Assembly: GCA_903919125.1 (NCBI GenBank)
Contig: CAIXGS010000028.1
Location: forward strand, 1-64,000
DNA from: an uncultured Spartobacteria bacterium
GTDB taxonomy: Bacteria; Verrucomicrobiota; Verrucomicrobiia; Chthoniobacterales; Chthoniobacteraceae
DNA length: 64,000 bases
Direction: 5' to 3'
Position numbers and translations under genes: made by a program. The notes beneath the pieces are model-generated. The model made no database searches and was not told the origin of the DNA. It worked only from the letters and a program-made list of their open reading frames with translations. This document shows positions 1-7,555 of this stretch, in pieces. Positions within the stretch are counted from its first letter, which is position 1; each line of letters begins with the position of its first letter.

Positions 1-74
1 GAGCTGATGATGGAGGAGAGTTCGACTTGAAAGAAGTCGGGTTGGGCGGAGGAAGGCGTTGCTTTGGGCTTCAT
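1..74 (-). CDS. IS5-type transposase, N-terminal fragment (cut by window edge)
   Basis: Only the first 24 codons are inside the window; the gene runs off the left edge. From the ATG at 74-72 the reading includes AQPDFFQVELSSIIS. This resembles the N-terminal helix of IS5-family DDE transposases (pattern D-L/F-F-x-x-x-L-x-x-I-I, normally followed by HPLVKL). That family copies and reinserts its own element. The catalytic DDE residues would lie outside the window, so the call rests on this short motif and on the context: the neighbouring permease gene is cut exactly where this element would end. It could also be an unrelated short N-terminus. Confidence 0.45.
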   Translation of the reverse strand, partial: MKPKATPSSAQPDFFQVELSSIIS

Positions 75-160
75 CGATTTTGCCAGTTTTTTGAGGCTTT
101 CGCCCCAAATACAGAGCAAATACTATGCCAACTTAAAGCGACAAGTGTTTGTCCTGGAAA
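1..160 (-). mobile_element. Probable end of an IS5-like insertion sequence
   Basis: The transposase-like reading frame starts at 74, and recognisable TauE/SafE permease homology resumes only near 180. The stretch 75-160 would be the IS leader plus terminal inverted repeat. I cannot place the exact junction or a target duplication, because the other end of the element is outside the window. The boundary given is approximate. Confidence 0.35.
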
Positions 161-766
161 ATGTTAAGCTATTTTTCAGGATCGACTATTGTAGGCGACC
201 TTTGCGCGGTGCATTCCTTTCGTCAGCACACGCTTTGGCCACAAATCGCGCGGATGCTCCCGCCGACCCTTATTGGGATCGTCGCCGGATTTTTGCTGAT
301 GCGCTGTCTGCCCGACGCGAGTTTCCGACCGCTGCTGGGGTGGATGCTGATGAGCACCATTATTCTGCAAGGATTGCGCACTGCTTTCCCGGAATTTGGG
401 GGGCGTATTCCCAACTCCCTCGCGTTCGCCTGGGCGATGGGCATCTGGGCTGGTGTGAGCACGATGGTGGCCAACGCGGCGGGCCCGATCATGGCCATCT
501 ATTTTATCGCGCTGGCACTCCCGAAGGAAAACCTCATCGGCACCAGCGCGTGGCTCTTTCTGATTATTAACGTGTTCAAACTCCCCTTCTCCGCGGCCCT
601 CGGCCTGCTCCATGCGCCTTCGCTGCTTCTGGATCTTTCGCTCACGCCGTTGGTGCTAGTGGGAAACATCATGGGCAAAACGCTGGTGCGCCGGATTCCC
701 CAACGCGCGTTTGAAACTCTACTTCTACTCTCCGCGACAGCGGCAGCCCTAAAGCTGATTTTGTAA
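149..766 (+). pseudogene. TauE/SafE-family membrane permease, 5'-truncated
   Basis: The product resembles the TauE/SafE family of inner-membrane exporters for sulfite or organosulfonates. The visible 205 residues carry about five hydrophobic segments and the family's mid-protein element IVGDLCAV, followed by a basic stretch and LPPTLIGIVAGF. In full-length members this GDL element lies roughly 65-75 residues from the start, after two or three helices. Here it is only about 15 residues in, and an in-frame TAA at 134-136 closes the frame upstream. The frame could start at TTG 149 or ATG 161, but either start would lack the N-terminal half-repeat. The adjacent transposase-like sequence suggests insertional truncation. 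It is probably non-functional; a short functional form cannot be excluded. A weak hairpin at 770-787 lies between it and the convergent gene downstream. Confidence 0.6.
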
Positions 767-792
767 GAGGGCGCCACGGCTCGCGCCTTCAT

Positions 793-2094
793 TCAAAAAC
801 GATAGCAAATCAGCCGCGGCGAGGCACCGTCAGCGGAACGCTCATTCTGCATCACCAAAAACCGGCGTCCGGCCAAAACTGGAAGGCCCCACGTCTCCGG
901 CGCTTCGAACAACCTAGTGCGTTGCAACACTTCAAGCCCCTTGCCACCTGCTTTGAAGCGCACCAACTCTCCAAATTCCCCAAGCGCAACCACACCCGCT
1001 TCCCCAAGATCCAGCAGACTTCCGCGCCCGAAATTTCCGCCCAAATCGGACCGCCATTTTTCCTCGCCGCTCTCTGCCTCCAGACACACCAACTCCGCGA
1101 GCCTCGGACTCTGACCGTCGAAACCGAGAATCAGTCCGTCCTTAAACAGCGGCGTTCCAAAGTGCGAGCCGAGCTTCACCGTGCCCCAAACCTTCCGCAG
1201 CGAACCATCCGCCCCAATCTCGCTTAGGACACCCCCACTGCCATAAGCCTCGGTCGTGAATACGCGATTTACCCCGACCAAAACCGGAGACGCCGCATTC
1301 ACGGATTCCGCAATCCTCGCCCGGTGAGGCACTTCGCCAAGGACCTTTCCCGTCTCAGCATCCAAATACAACAAGCCGCCCGTCGCAGGACGGCTCTGAC
1401 CTCCCGCAAACACAAGGACGCCATCCCGTTGCGCGGACCCCACCCCGAACTTCGCGGGAATCGCCGACGCATACCCAGCGCCCCAAGCGTGCTTCGCCAC
1501 CCAAACCTCCGCCCCGTCTTTTGCAGAAAGCGCGACCACGCAACGCTCTTGAGAACCGCCAATGGGCACAATGACTTTCCCTCCCAGCACTAGCGGCGTG
1601 GAACCGTGCCCGAAAAAATTTGGCTCCATGGCGTAATCCTCACCGAGGTTTCGCATCCACAAAACCTTTCCCGAATTCAACTCCACGCAATGCAACACGC
1701 CGGTGATTCCAAAAGTCCAAACCTTGCCGTCCGCGACGACAGGACCCGTCCGCGGTGCGTCGCCAGAACCGTAGCGATCCCGATAGGAAACATCGTAACC
1801 CATGCGCCAGAGCACTTTCCCAGAGTCCAAACTGAGGCAGCTTAAAACTTCCTGCCCCGCCTCGCGATGAAAGAGCAACACCTTTCCGTCGACGACCGCA
1901 GGCGGCGCCCAGCCTTTTCCTTTGGGAAAATCCCACTCCCGCACCAGACCGGACTCGGGCCAAAAACCCTTGGCATCGGCGGGCGCCACGCGCGAATCGT
2001 TACCAGGCCCGAAGAGACGCGGCCAGTCGCCTGCCGAAACGGAACTCGAACCGCCGAGGCACAAGCCAACTACCATCCAGATGAAACGCCTCAT
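793..2094 (-). CDS. Secreted PQQ-like beta-propeller protein (operon gene 10)
   Basis: A 433-residue protein with an N-terminal signal peptide (about residues 1-21, cleavage near SVSAG) followed by DWPRLFGPG, the opening motif typical of quinoprotein-like propellers in Verrucomicrobiota and Planctomycetota. Propeller blades are marked by repeats such as LDSGKVLW, LNSGKVLW, LDAETGKVL and LEAESGEEKW, spaced about 40-50 residues apart. It lacks the vicinal cysteine pair and cytochrome domain of true PQQ alcohol dehydrogenases, so it is better read as a BamB/PQQ-like fold protein whose ligand or partner is unknown. It should act in the periplasm or at the cell surface. Its ATG overlaps the stop of the preceding gene by 4 nt (ATGA), so it is translationally coupled to the chorismate-lyase/halogenase-like fusion. 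It is the last gene of the operon. Confidence 0.85.
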   Translation of the reverse strand: MRRFIWMVVGLCLGGSSSVSAGDWPRLFGPGNDSRVAPADAKGFWPESGLVREWDFPKGKGWAPPAVVDGKVLLFHREAGQEVLSCLSLDSGKVLWRMGYDVSYRDRYGSGDAPRTGPVVADGKVWTFGITGVLHCVELNSGKVLWMRNLGEDYAMEPNFFGHGSTPLVLGGKVIVPIGGSQERCVVALSAKDGAEVWVAKHAWGAGYASAIPAKFGVGSAQRDGVLVFAGGQSRPATGGLLYLDAETGKVLGEVPHRARIAESVNAASPVLVGVNRVFTTEAYGSGGVLSEIGADGSLRKVWGTVKLGSHFGTPLFKDGLILGFDGQSPRLAELVCLEAESGEEKWRSDLGGNFGRGSLLDLGEAGVVALGEFGELVRFKAGGKGLEVLQRTRLFEAPETWGLPVLAGRRFLVMQNERSADGASPRLICYRF

Positions 2095-3923
2095 GCAGTG
2101 ACGAGGGACGCGGGCGCGCGACCATGTTTGAGAGGTTCAGGAAGCGACGCAAACTCGGCAACTCTGGCAAAAAGCTCTGAGTAATCCTTGCCGTCGACGT
2201 CACCAATAAGACAGTCCGTGAGCTTGCCTCTCATTTCCGGGTATTTGCGGAGCATGTCGGCGAAGCTGAAGTTTTCGTCGTAAAACGCGTACACGAGGTT
2301 ACGCATATTCTCGATAGATTCACACAGCCTCTCACCATATTCCTCGAAAAAAGAACCACTTACAATACCTTGAGAAAGCGCCGCATCCACCGCTTCCGCC
2401 GCCATCTCGCCACTCTTGAGGGCGAGGAAAACGCCGCTGGAAAATACCGGGTCAAGAAACGCAAACGCGTCACCGGCCAACAGCAGGCCATCCGAGGCAC
2501 ACGCACGGGAGCGATACGAATATTCTCCGGTCACCCAATACTCGCCAGTCTGTTCCGATGGAGCAAGGTACTCGCGAATCCACGCATTGTTTTCGACTTC
2601 ACGGCGCATAATCTCCGCCGGATCTTTCGAACCGGAAAACAAGTAGTCGCGCTCCGCAACAATCCCGACACTCACGATATTTCCGCGCAAAGGAATGTAC
2701 CAAAACCACCCGCGCTGAGGGACGTAGGCGACAGTGGTGTTTCCTTCGTCGATCCCTTCGTCCCTCTTGGCGTTCTTGTACAGAGTCCATACAGCAATTT
2801 TGTTGAGCTTCGGATCACGCACGCGCCAGCCTTCCTTCAAAGTCGCAACCTGTTCACGGCCTGAGCAATCTATGGTGATAGGAGCGAACGCCTCAAAAGA
2901 ATTTCCCTCAGCATCAACCGCCTGCACGCCCACCACAGTCCCCGCGTCATTCTTGAGCACGCGCTCCACACGGGTGCGTTCATGCACCTCGACGCCCGCC
3001 TTCTTTGCGTTCTCAAGGAGCATCAAATCAAAATCTGCGCGCTCGACCTGCCAGGTATTTGCTGCCGGGTGATCCAGATGTTGGAAGAAGTAAAAGGGCT
3101 GGGATTTCTTACCTTCGGGCGTCACAAACTGGACGCTATACTTCCGCGTAAACGCGATGCGCTCCATTTCCTCGAGCACCCCTAACTTCGAAAGCGTGAA
3201 CCAACAAAACGGCATCAGCGACTCACCCACGTGGTAGCGCGGAAACTTCTCCTTCTCCAAAAGTAGTACGCTGCGCCCCTTGGCGGAGAGCAACGCCGAA
3301 GCGGTCGCGCCCGCAGGCCCGCCACCGATTACAATCACATCATACTGAGTTTTGATCGGCACAGAATTCGCAGTTTTATTCATAGAATGTTTAACAGGAA
3401 GAACCTCTACAATTCGCGCAAGAACCTTTCCGCACTCTAGGCGCAGGATATTGCACCGCCCATACATCTCCAACTCGGTAGACACCCCGAGCAGTTGGGC
3501 CAGTTGCGTGTCATGCCGCACTGAAAAGTAAGCCTGCGGTTCGCTATGATACTTTAAGCCGCTCGCGTTCAAAAGCCCTCCCAACGGCACGCGCCCATCC
3601 AAAATTTGGCGCTGCAACGCCGGCTCAAAATGCTCCAAAAAAATCTCAATCGCACCATACTCCACCGACCCTGCATTCGCACTCCCGCGTAGCAGCACCT
3701 CGCGAAAATAAGCGCCTCCGTCGCGCTCCAATTTCAAAACCTCCAAATGAATTTCGCTTTGGTGAAACGCCTCAAGACGCGACGTCATGTCACCCTCGTG
3801 CACTAACAGAGTTCGGAAAGGCTCCGGCAACGCGGAAGTCGCGACGGGCTCGAAAGTGTCACGCCCCACCGCACGAAAGCGCCGCAGCGGAGACAGTAAT
3901 TCTTCAAACGATACGGTGCTCAT
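2091..3923 (-). CDS. Chorismate-lyase-like / flavin-dependent halogenase-like fusion protein
   Basis: A 610-residue two-domain protein. Residues about 30-178 resemble chorismate pyruvate-lyase (UbiC/DUF98): LLVHEGDMTSRLEAFH, FREVLLR (Arg74 matches the UbiC substrate arginine) and VPLGGLL. This domain should cleave chorismate to 4-hydroxybenzoate and pyruvate. Residues about 194-600 are an FAD oxidoreductase of the halogenase/geranylgeranyl-reductase superfamily: GGGPAG (200-205), FPRYHVGESLMP (227-238), GWFWYIP (405-411; the halogenase WxWxIP motif) and GDAFAFLDPVFSSGV. Lys261 lies where phenol halogenases carry their catalytic lysine. I chose ATG 3923 because it overlaps the previous stop by 4 nt; an upstream ATG at 4058 would add 45 unrelated residues. 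No stop separates the domains, though Met181 could be an internal start. The second UbiC arginine is not obvious. Hydroxylation instead of halogenation is possible. Confidence 0.75.
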   Translation of the reverse strand: MSTVSFEELLSPLRRFRAVGRDTFEPVATSALPEPFRTLLVHEGDMTSRLEAFHQSEIHLEVLKLERDGGAYFREVLLRGSANAGSVEYGAIEIFLEHFEPALQRQILDGRVPLGGLLNASGLKYHSEPQAYFSVRHDTQLAQLLGVSTELEMYGRCNILRLECGKVLARIVEVLPVKHSMNKTANSVPIKTQYDVIVIGGGPAGATASALLSAKGRSVLLLEKEKFPRYHVGESLMPFCWFTLSKLGVLEEMERIAFTRKYSVQFVTPEGKKSQPFYFFQHLDHPAANTWQVERADFDLMLLENAKKAGVEVHERTRVERVLKNDAGTVVGVQAVDAEGNSFEAFAPITIDCSGREQVATLKEGWRVRDPKLNKIAVWTLYKNAKRDEGIDEGNTTVAYVPQRGWFWYIPLRGNIVSVGIVAERDYLFSGSKDPAEIMRREVENNAWIREYLAPSEQTGEYWVTGEYSYRSRACASDGLLLAGDAFAFLDPVFSSGVFLALKSGEMAAEAVDAALSQGIVSGSFFEEYGERLCESIENMRNLVYAFYDENFSFADMLRKYPEMRGKLTDCLIGDVDGKDYSELFARVAEFASLPEPLKHGRAPASLVTA

Positions 3924-5266
3924 ACGTAACGAGAGTTCTGATGTTGTGGCAGAAAAAAGGCGTGCAGTAGAGAGTCGACTTTGAGGAGCGCCTCGCGGGT
4001 TAGCTCGAAGAAGGCCCCGTTCCACAAACCCAAACCTTGCGCAATTAAGTCGTTCCACTGCAGATTAAAGCGCACAATTATATCCTCGCTGAACTTCTGC
4101 TTAAAGTACTCCGCAGATACCCGACCGAGTTTCATTTGCAAAATCAACTCGCGGATCATTCGCTCCTCGGGCGTCGTTGCCATCGCACGCAACACCGGAA
4201 ATTCACCCCGCTCAGTGGTCTCAATGTACTGTTCAATCTCGGTGATATTTTGAAAGTGAACTCCTCCAAGATGAGAGAACGCTGAGACGCCCGCGCCTAT
4301 AAGATCAGCGCCCTTCCACAGAGAATCGCGATACACAAACTTCGTGCGCTCAGGATTGCGCACTGCGGTGTAACCACTCGTCACGGTGTAACCGGCTTTC
4401 TCCAACTCGGCGAAAGCGTAGCCCGTCCAAGCCCGCTTCGTGGCCCAATTCGCCACAGGAGCCACCAGCTTCCCCTCCGCTTTCATCTGTTTGAAAATGC
4501 CCGTGTTATACGGAACTTCCATCTGATAAATCGTTACGCAATCCGGCTCTAACTCAATAAGCTTACGCACGTTTTCACGCCAATTCTCTTCCGTCTCCTC
4601 CACCATCCCGGAGATTAAATCGATGTTGATCTGAGGAAATCCCGCAGCCCGAGCAGCCCCATAGGCCCGGTGAATCTCATCTGCCCGATGCGCTCTTCCG
4701 TTTATCTCTAAAATATGCGAATCGAAATTCTCCACGCCCAGACTTAATCGGGTCACTCCAAGCTCCCGAATCGCCTTCAACTTCCCTTCGTTCAAAGTTC
4801 CCGGTTCCGCTTCAAACGTCACTTCCTCCGCCTGCTCCCAAGGCAGGATTTCCTTCATGCGATCGCTCAGCGACTTAAGCTGCGCAACGCTCAGATAACT
4901 TGGCGTGCCCCCTCCAAAATAAACAAAACGAGGAAGACGCCCCGCCACAAAAGGAGTGGCCGCATAACGCTTCAGCTCCGCAATGCCCGCGTCTAAATAA
5001 CGCTGAATCTCGCTCGCATTCCGCTCCGTATAAACGCGGAAATAACAAAAATGACAGCGTTTACGACAAAATGGGATATGGAAATACACACCTAGCGGCG
5101 TGAGCGGTTCCGCGGGCTTCGAGAGCAATTCGCCCAAGTGACGCGCCGTTCCAGGATCCCAAAAATGAAACGGCGGATAGTTGGAGACAAAATAATTTCC
5201 CGCAGTGGTCTCGCCCGCTTCCGGAGTTTCGTTTGTGGTTGGTACTGTTGAAGTGGCAGAGGTCAT
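3920..5266 (-). CDS. HemN/HemW-like radical SAM protein
   Basis: A 448-residue radical S-adenosylmethionine enzyme. The [4Fe-4S] motif is HIPFCRKRCHFC (Cys67, Cys71, Cys74; CxxxCxxC), followed by the HemN-family elements VYFGGGTPSYL, VTFEAEPGTL, RLSLGVENFD and INIDLISGM. A C-terminal HemN-type domain (LRAMATTPEERMIRELILQMK) follows. Family members include coproporphyrinogen III dehydrogenase (HemN), the heme chaperone HemW, and class C radical SAM methyltransferases of natural-product pathways. The operon context, between a propeller gene and an aromatic-acid enzyme, fits a pathway-specific modification better than general heme synthesis, but this is inference. The start at 5266 lies 2 nt after the preceding gene's stop; the stop overlaps the next gene by 4 nt. 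The enzyme is cytoplasmic. Confidence 0.85.
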   Translation of the reverse strand: MTSATSTVPTTNETPEAGETTAGNYFVSNYPPFHFWDPGTARHLGELLSKPAEPLTPLGVYFHIPFCRKRCHFCYFRVYTERNASEIQRYLDAGIAELKRYAATPFVAGRLPRFVYFGGGTPSYLSVAQLKSLSDRMKEILPWEQAEEVTFEAEPGTLNEGKLKAIRELGVTRLSLGVENFDSHILEINGRAHRADEIHRAYGAARAAGFPQINIDLISGMVEETEENWRENVRKLIELEPDCVTIYQMEVPYNTGIFKQMKAEGKLVAPVANWATKRAWTGYAFAELEKAGYTVTSGYTAVRNPERTKFVYRDSLWKGADLIGAGVSAFSHLGGVHFQNITEIEQYIETTERGEFPVLRAMATTPEERMIRELILQMKLGRVSAEYFKQKFSEDIIVRFNLQWNDLIAQGLGLWNGAFFELTREALLKVDSLLHAFFLPQHQNSRYV

Positions 5267-5268
5267 GG

Positions 5269-6411
5269 CTATTTCTTTGGGACTTTAAGGCCGTGTACGG
5301 TTCCGTCTTCAGTGCCGATCACAATCCAACCGTCGGTGACCGCCGGCGATGCAGTTACAGGCGAGCCAAGGTCGTACGCCCAGCGCTCTTTCCCATCCGC
5401 GAGTGAGACGCCATACAAGCGGCCGTCAAAACTTCCCACCACAACGGTGTCCCCGCACACCACAGGCGAACCATCAACCTTTCCGCGCGTCGCAAATTCC
5501 CAGAGCTCCTTCCCAGAGTCACGCTCAATGCAATGCAGACGCTTATCGCCACCTCCAATGAGAACGCGATCCGCCACAACCGCTGCGCTCGAAAGATAAG
5601 GAAAGCTCCGACTGCGGAACGTCCACGAAACGGAAGCCTCCTTCGGATTCAACCCAAGCACGACGTTTCCGTAATTCCCAACGTAGGCCATTCCATCTGA
5701 TGCAACTGCAACAGAGGATGCAATATACGCGTCTGCATCAATGTGCCGCAACTGCTTACCTTCGGCCACCGATACGATTCGCAACTGAGAATCACAGCCT
5801 CCAAAAACGAGCTCTCCACCCGGCAATAGCGCAGGCGTTCCATTGATGTAATTATCAGTCGCAAAGGTCCACACCGCCTTACCGCTCGCAGCGTCTACGC
5901 AATGCAATTGAGAGTCGTAGCTCCCGATGAAAATCCAGTCACTCGCTCCATCCGGACTCTTTGCGGTGTTGGCTCCGCCAATAATTTTATCACCCGTCGC
6001 GTAAGTCCAAACCTTTGCGCCAGTCTCAAAATCGAGTGCGTAGAGGACGCCGTCACCCGCACCGATAATCACTCGTCCCCCGAGCACTAGAGGCGTGGCC
6101 TCAATTGGAGCGTCCGTTTTGAACGACCATATTTCGATGCCCTTTTCGAGACTGAGCGAGTGCAAAACTCCAGCATCATCACCAATAAAAAGTCTGCCCT
6201 TCACAATCGCCGCACCGCCCTTGATCGGCTTTCCCGTCGCAAAATTCCAAACCTCTTTGGGACACTCACCAGCCTCCATGGAAGAAACCCCGGCTAGCGT
6301 TGGACCGCCTCGGTGCATGAACCAATCCGCATGAACCGCAGGCGCGGCGGCGAACATTGAGGCACCAAGCAATCTGCAGAATAATGGATTTTTGAACCAA
6401 GAATTGCTCAT
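5269..6411 (-). CDS. Secreted PQQ-like beta-propeller protein (operon gene 7)
   Basis: A 380-residue protein with a signal peptide (residues 1 to about 28, ending AVHA), then DWFMHRGGPTLAGVS, a variant of the DWPxWRG opening. Propeller blades are regular and nearly all ligand-repeat: LEKGIEIWSF, FETGAKVWTY, AASGKAVWTF, RDSGKELWEF and LADGKERWAY, each about 40 residues apart, so most of the protein is one closed propeller of the BamB/PQQ type. No cytochrome or catalytic module is attached, so a scaffold or ligand-binding role outside the inner membrane is the conservative reading. Its start codon overlaps the stop of the iron alcohol dehydrogenase gene by 4 nt, and only 2 nt separate it from the radical SAM gene. 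A secreted protein is thus tightly embedded between cytoplasmic enzymes. Confidence 0.85.
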   Translation of the reverse strand: MSNSWFKNPLFCRLLGASMFAAAPAVHADWFMHRGGPTLAGVSSMEAGECPKEVWNFATGKPIKGGAAIVKGRLFIGDDAGVLHSLSLEKGIEIWSFKTDAPIEATPLVLGGRVIIGAGDGVLYALDFETGAKVWTYATGDKIIGGANTAKSPDGASDWIFIGSYDSQLHCVDAASGKAVWTFATDNYINGTPALLPGGELVFGGCDSQLRIVSVAEGKQLRHIDADAYIASSVAVASDGMAYVGNYGNVVLGLNPKEASVSWTFRSRSFPYLSSAAVVADRVLIGGGDKRLHCIERDSGKELWEFATRGKVDGSPVVCGDTVVVGSFDGRLYGVSLADGKERWAYDLGSPVTASPAVTDGWIVIGTEDGTVHGLKVPKK

Positions 6412-7544
6412 GCAAGAACCTCGTGGTAAAGCCCTTCAAAATCCAATACTGAGTATTCGACCGGATTAAAAGACGCGGTCCATTGCATCGCAGCCTCGGC
6501 CGCCATTTCCGGCAATGACCCCCGAGTCACCCCGAGCTGGGAGAGCGAAACTTGTAGACCAGCCAACGGCAGGAGCGCCGCAAAATGAGTCTGCAACTCC
6601 TCGACAGAGTTCAAACCAGCATGACGAGCCAGCGCCAAATACTCAGCCGCCGCTGTTGCATTCTGGAGGTTGCGACGGAGCACGCCCATCGCGAGCAGTC
6701 CCACCGCATGACCATGCGCAACTCCATATTTGGCAGTGAGAGGATTGGCCGCCGAATGCGTGCAACCCAGCATCGAATTCTCAATAGCCATCCCCGCGTA
6801 CGCAGCCCCAAGCTGCATCTGACCGCGCGCCTCCACATCTCCTGGAACGGACAGCACCCTCGGCAGCGCATGAATACACAAACGAAATGCCTCCCGTGAA
6901 AACAACTGGGAAAGTGCGCCCCGCTTTTTAGTCACCGCAGTTTCCAGCGCGTGGACAAGCGCGTCGATTCCGGTGCAGGCCGTCACTCTGGGCGGCTGGG
7001 ATAGCGTGAGCTCGGGATCCAACAGCGCGATTTTAGCAGCGGCTTTCGGATCGCCACACGCCATTTTCAAATGCGAAACCGGATCGCTGATGAGCGCAAA
7101 CGACTGACATTCGCTTCCAGTCCCTGCCGTCGTGGGAATAGCGATAAGAGGTAGCATAGGCAGCGAGGCCTTCCCTATTCCCTTATAATCAGCAATTTGC
7201 CCACCATTAGTGAGCACAAAATTCGCGCCCTTTGCCGTGTCCATTGCGCTGCCGCCACCGAGACCGACAAACAAATCAACGCCCTGCGCTCGAGCGACTG
7301 CCACACAACGCTCCACATCACGTGCGTCCGGATTTTCGCGCACACCGTCAAACATCGTTGCCTCCAGCCCCTCGGAACGCAACGCCTCGAGCGCGCGTTC
7401 AGCGTGACCGGCCGCTACTATTCCAACATCCGTGACCACAAGGACGCGAGTGCCTCCCAATTCGCGCGCCAGTTGCCCGACGCGCGAAAGCGCACCCGCA
7501 CCGAAGATAAGTCTCGTCCGCGGCTGGTAGTCAAACGGAAGCAT
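6408..7544 (-). CDS. Iron-containing alcohol dehydrogenase
   Basis: A 378-residue member of the group III (iron-dependent) alcohol dehydrogenases, which interconvert aldehydes and alcohols with NAD(P)H in the cytoplasm. The NAD-binding N-terminal domain has GGGSAMDTAKG (97-106) and TTAGTGSE (138-145). The C-terminal helical domain supplies the metal ligands Asp194 and His198 (in TGIDALVHALE), His263 and His277 (HGHAVGLL), all intact. The length is usual for the family. It sits 11 nt downstream of the aldehyde dehydrogenase/acyl reductase gene and overlaps the next propeller gene by 4 nt. In this operon the natural role would be reduction of the aldehyde made by its neighbours to an alcohol (inference); the reverse direction is chemically possible. 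Confidence 0.9.
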   Translation of the reverse strand: MLPFDYQPRTRLIFGAGALSRVGQLARELGGTRVLVVTDVGIVAAGHAERALEALRSEGLEATMFDGVRENPDARDVERCVAVARAQGVDLFVGLGGGSAMDTAKGANFVLTNGGQIADYKGIGKASLPMLPLIAIPTTAGTGSECQSFALISDPVSHLKMACGDPKAAAKIALLDPELTLSQPPRVTACTGIDALVHALETAVTKKRGALSQLFSREAFRLCIHALPRVLSVPGDVEARGQMQLGAAYAGMAIENSMLGCTHSAANPLTAKYGVAHGHAVGLLAMGVLRRNLQNATAAAEYLALARHAGLNSVEELQTHFAALLPLAGLQVSLSQLGVTRGSLPEMAAEAAMQWTASFNPVEYSVLDFEGLYHEVLA

Positions 7545-7555
7545 GGCAAAAGGCT

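Noticed and set aside
64-570. A 168-residue plus-strand frame overlapping the permease fragment
   Set aside because: It is in another frame of the TauE/SafE sequence, is arginine/histidine-rich and has no family motifs, while the frame starting at 149 gives clear membrane helices.
3924-4058. A longer start for the chorismate-lyase/halogenase fusion
   Set aside because: The 45 extra residues overlap the radical SAM gene by over 100 nt and are Arg/Ser-rich; the start at 3923 gives the standard 4-nt overlap.
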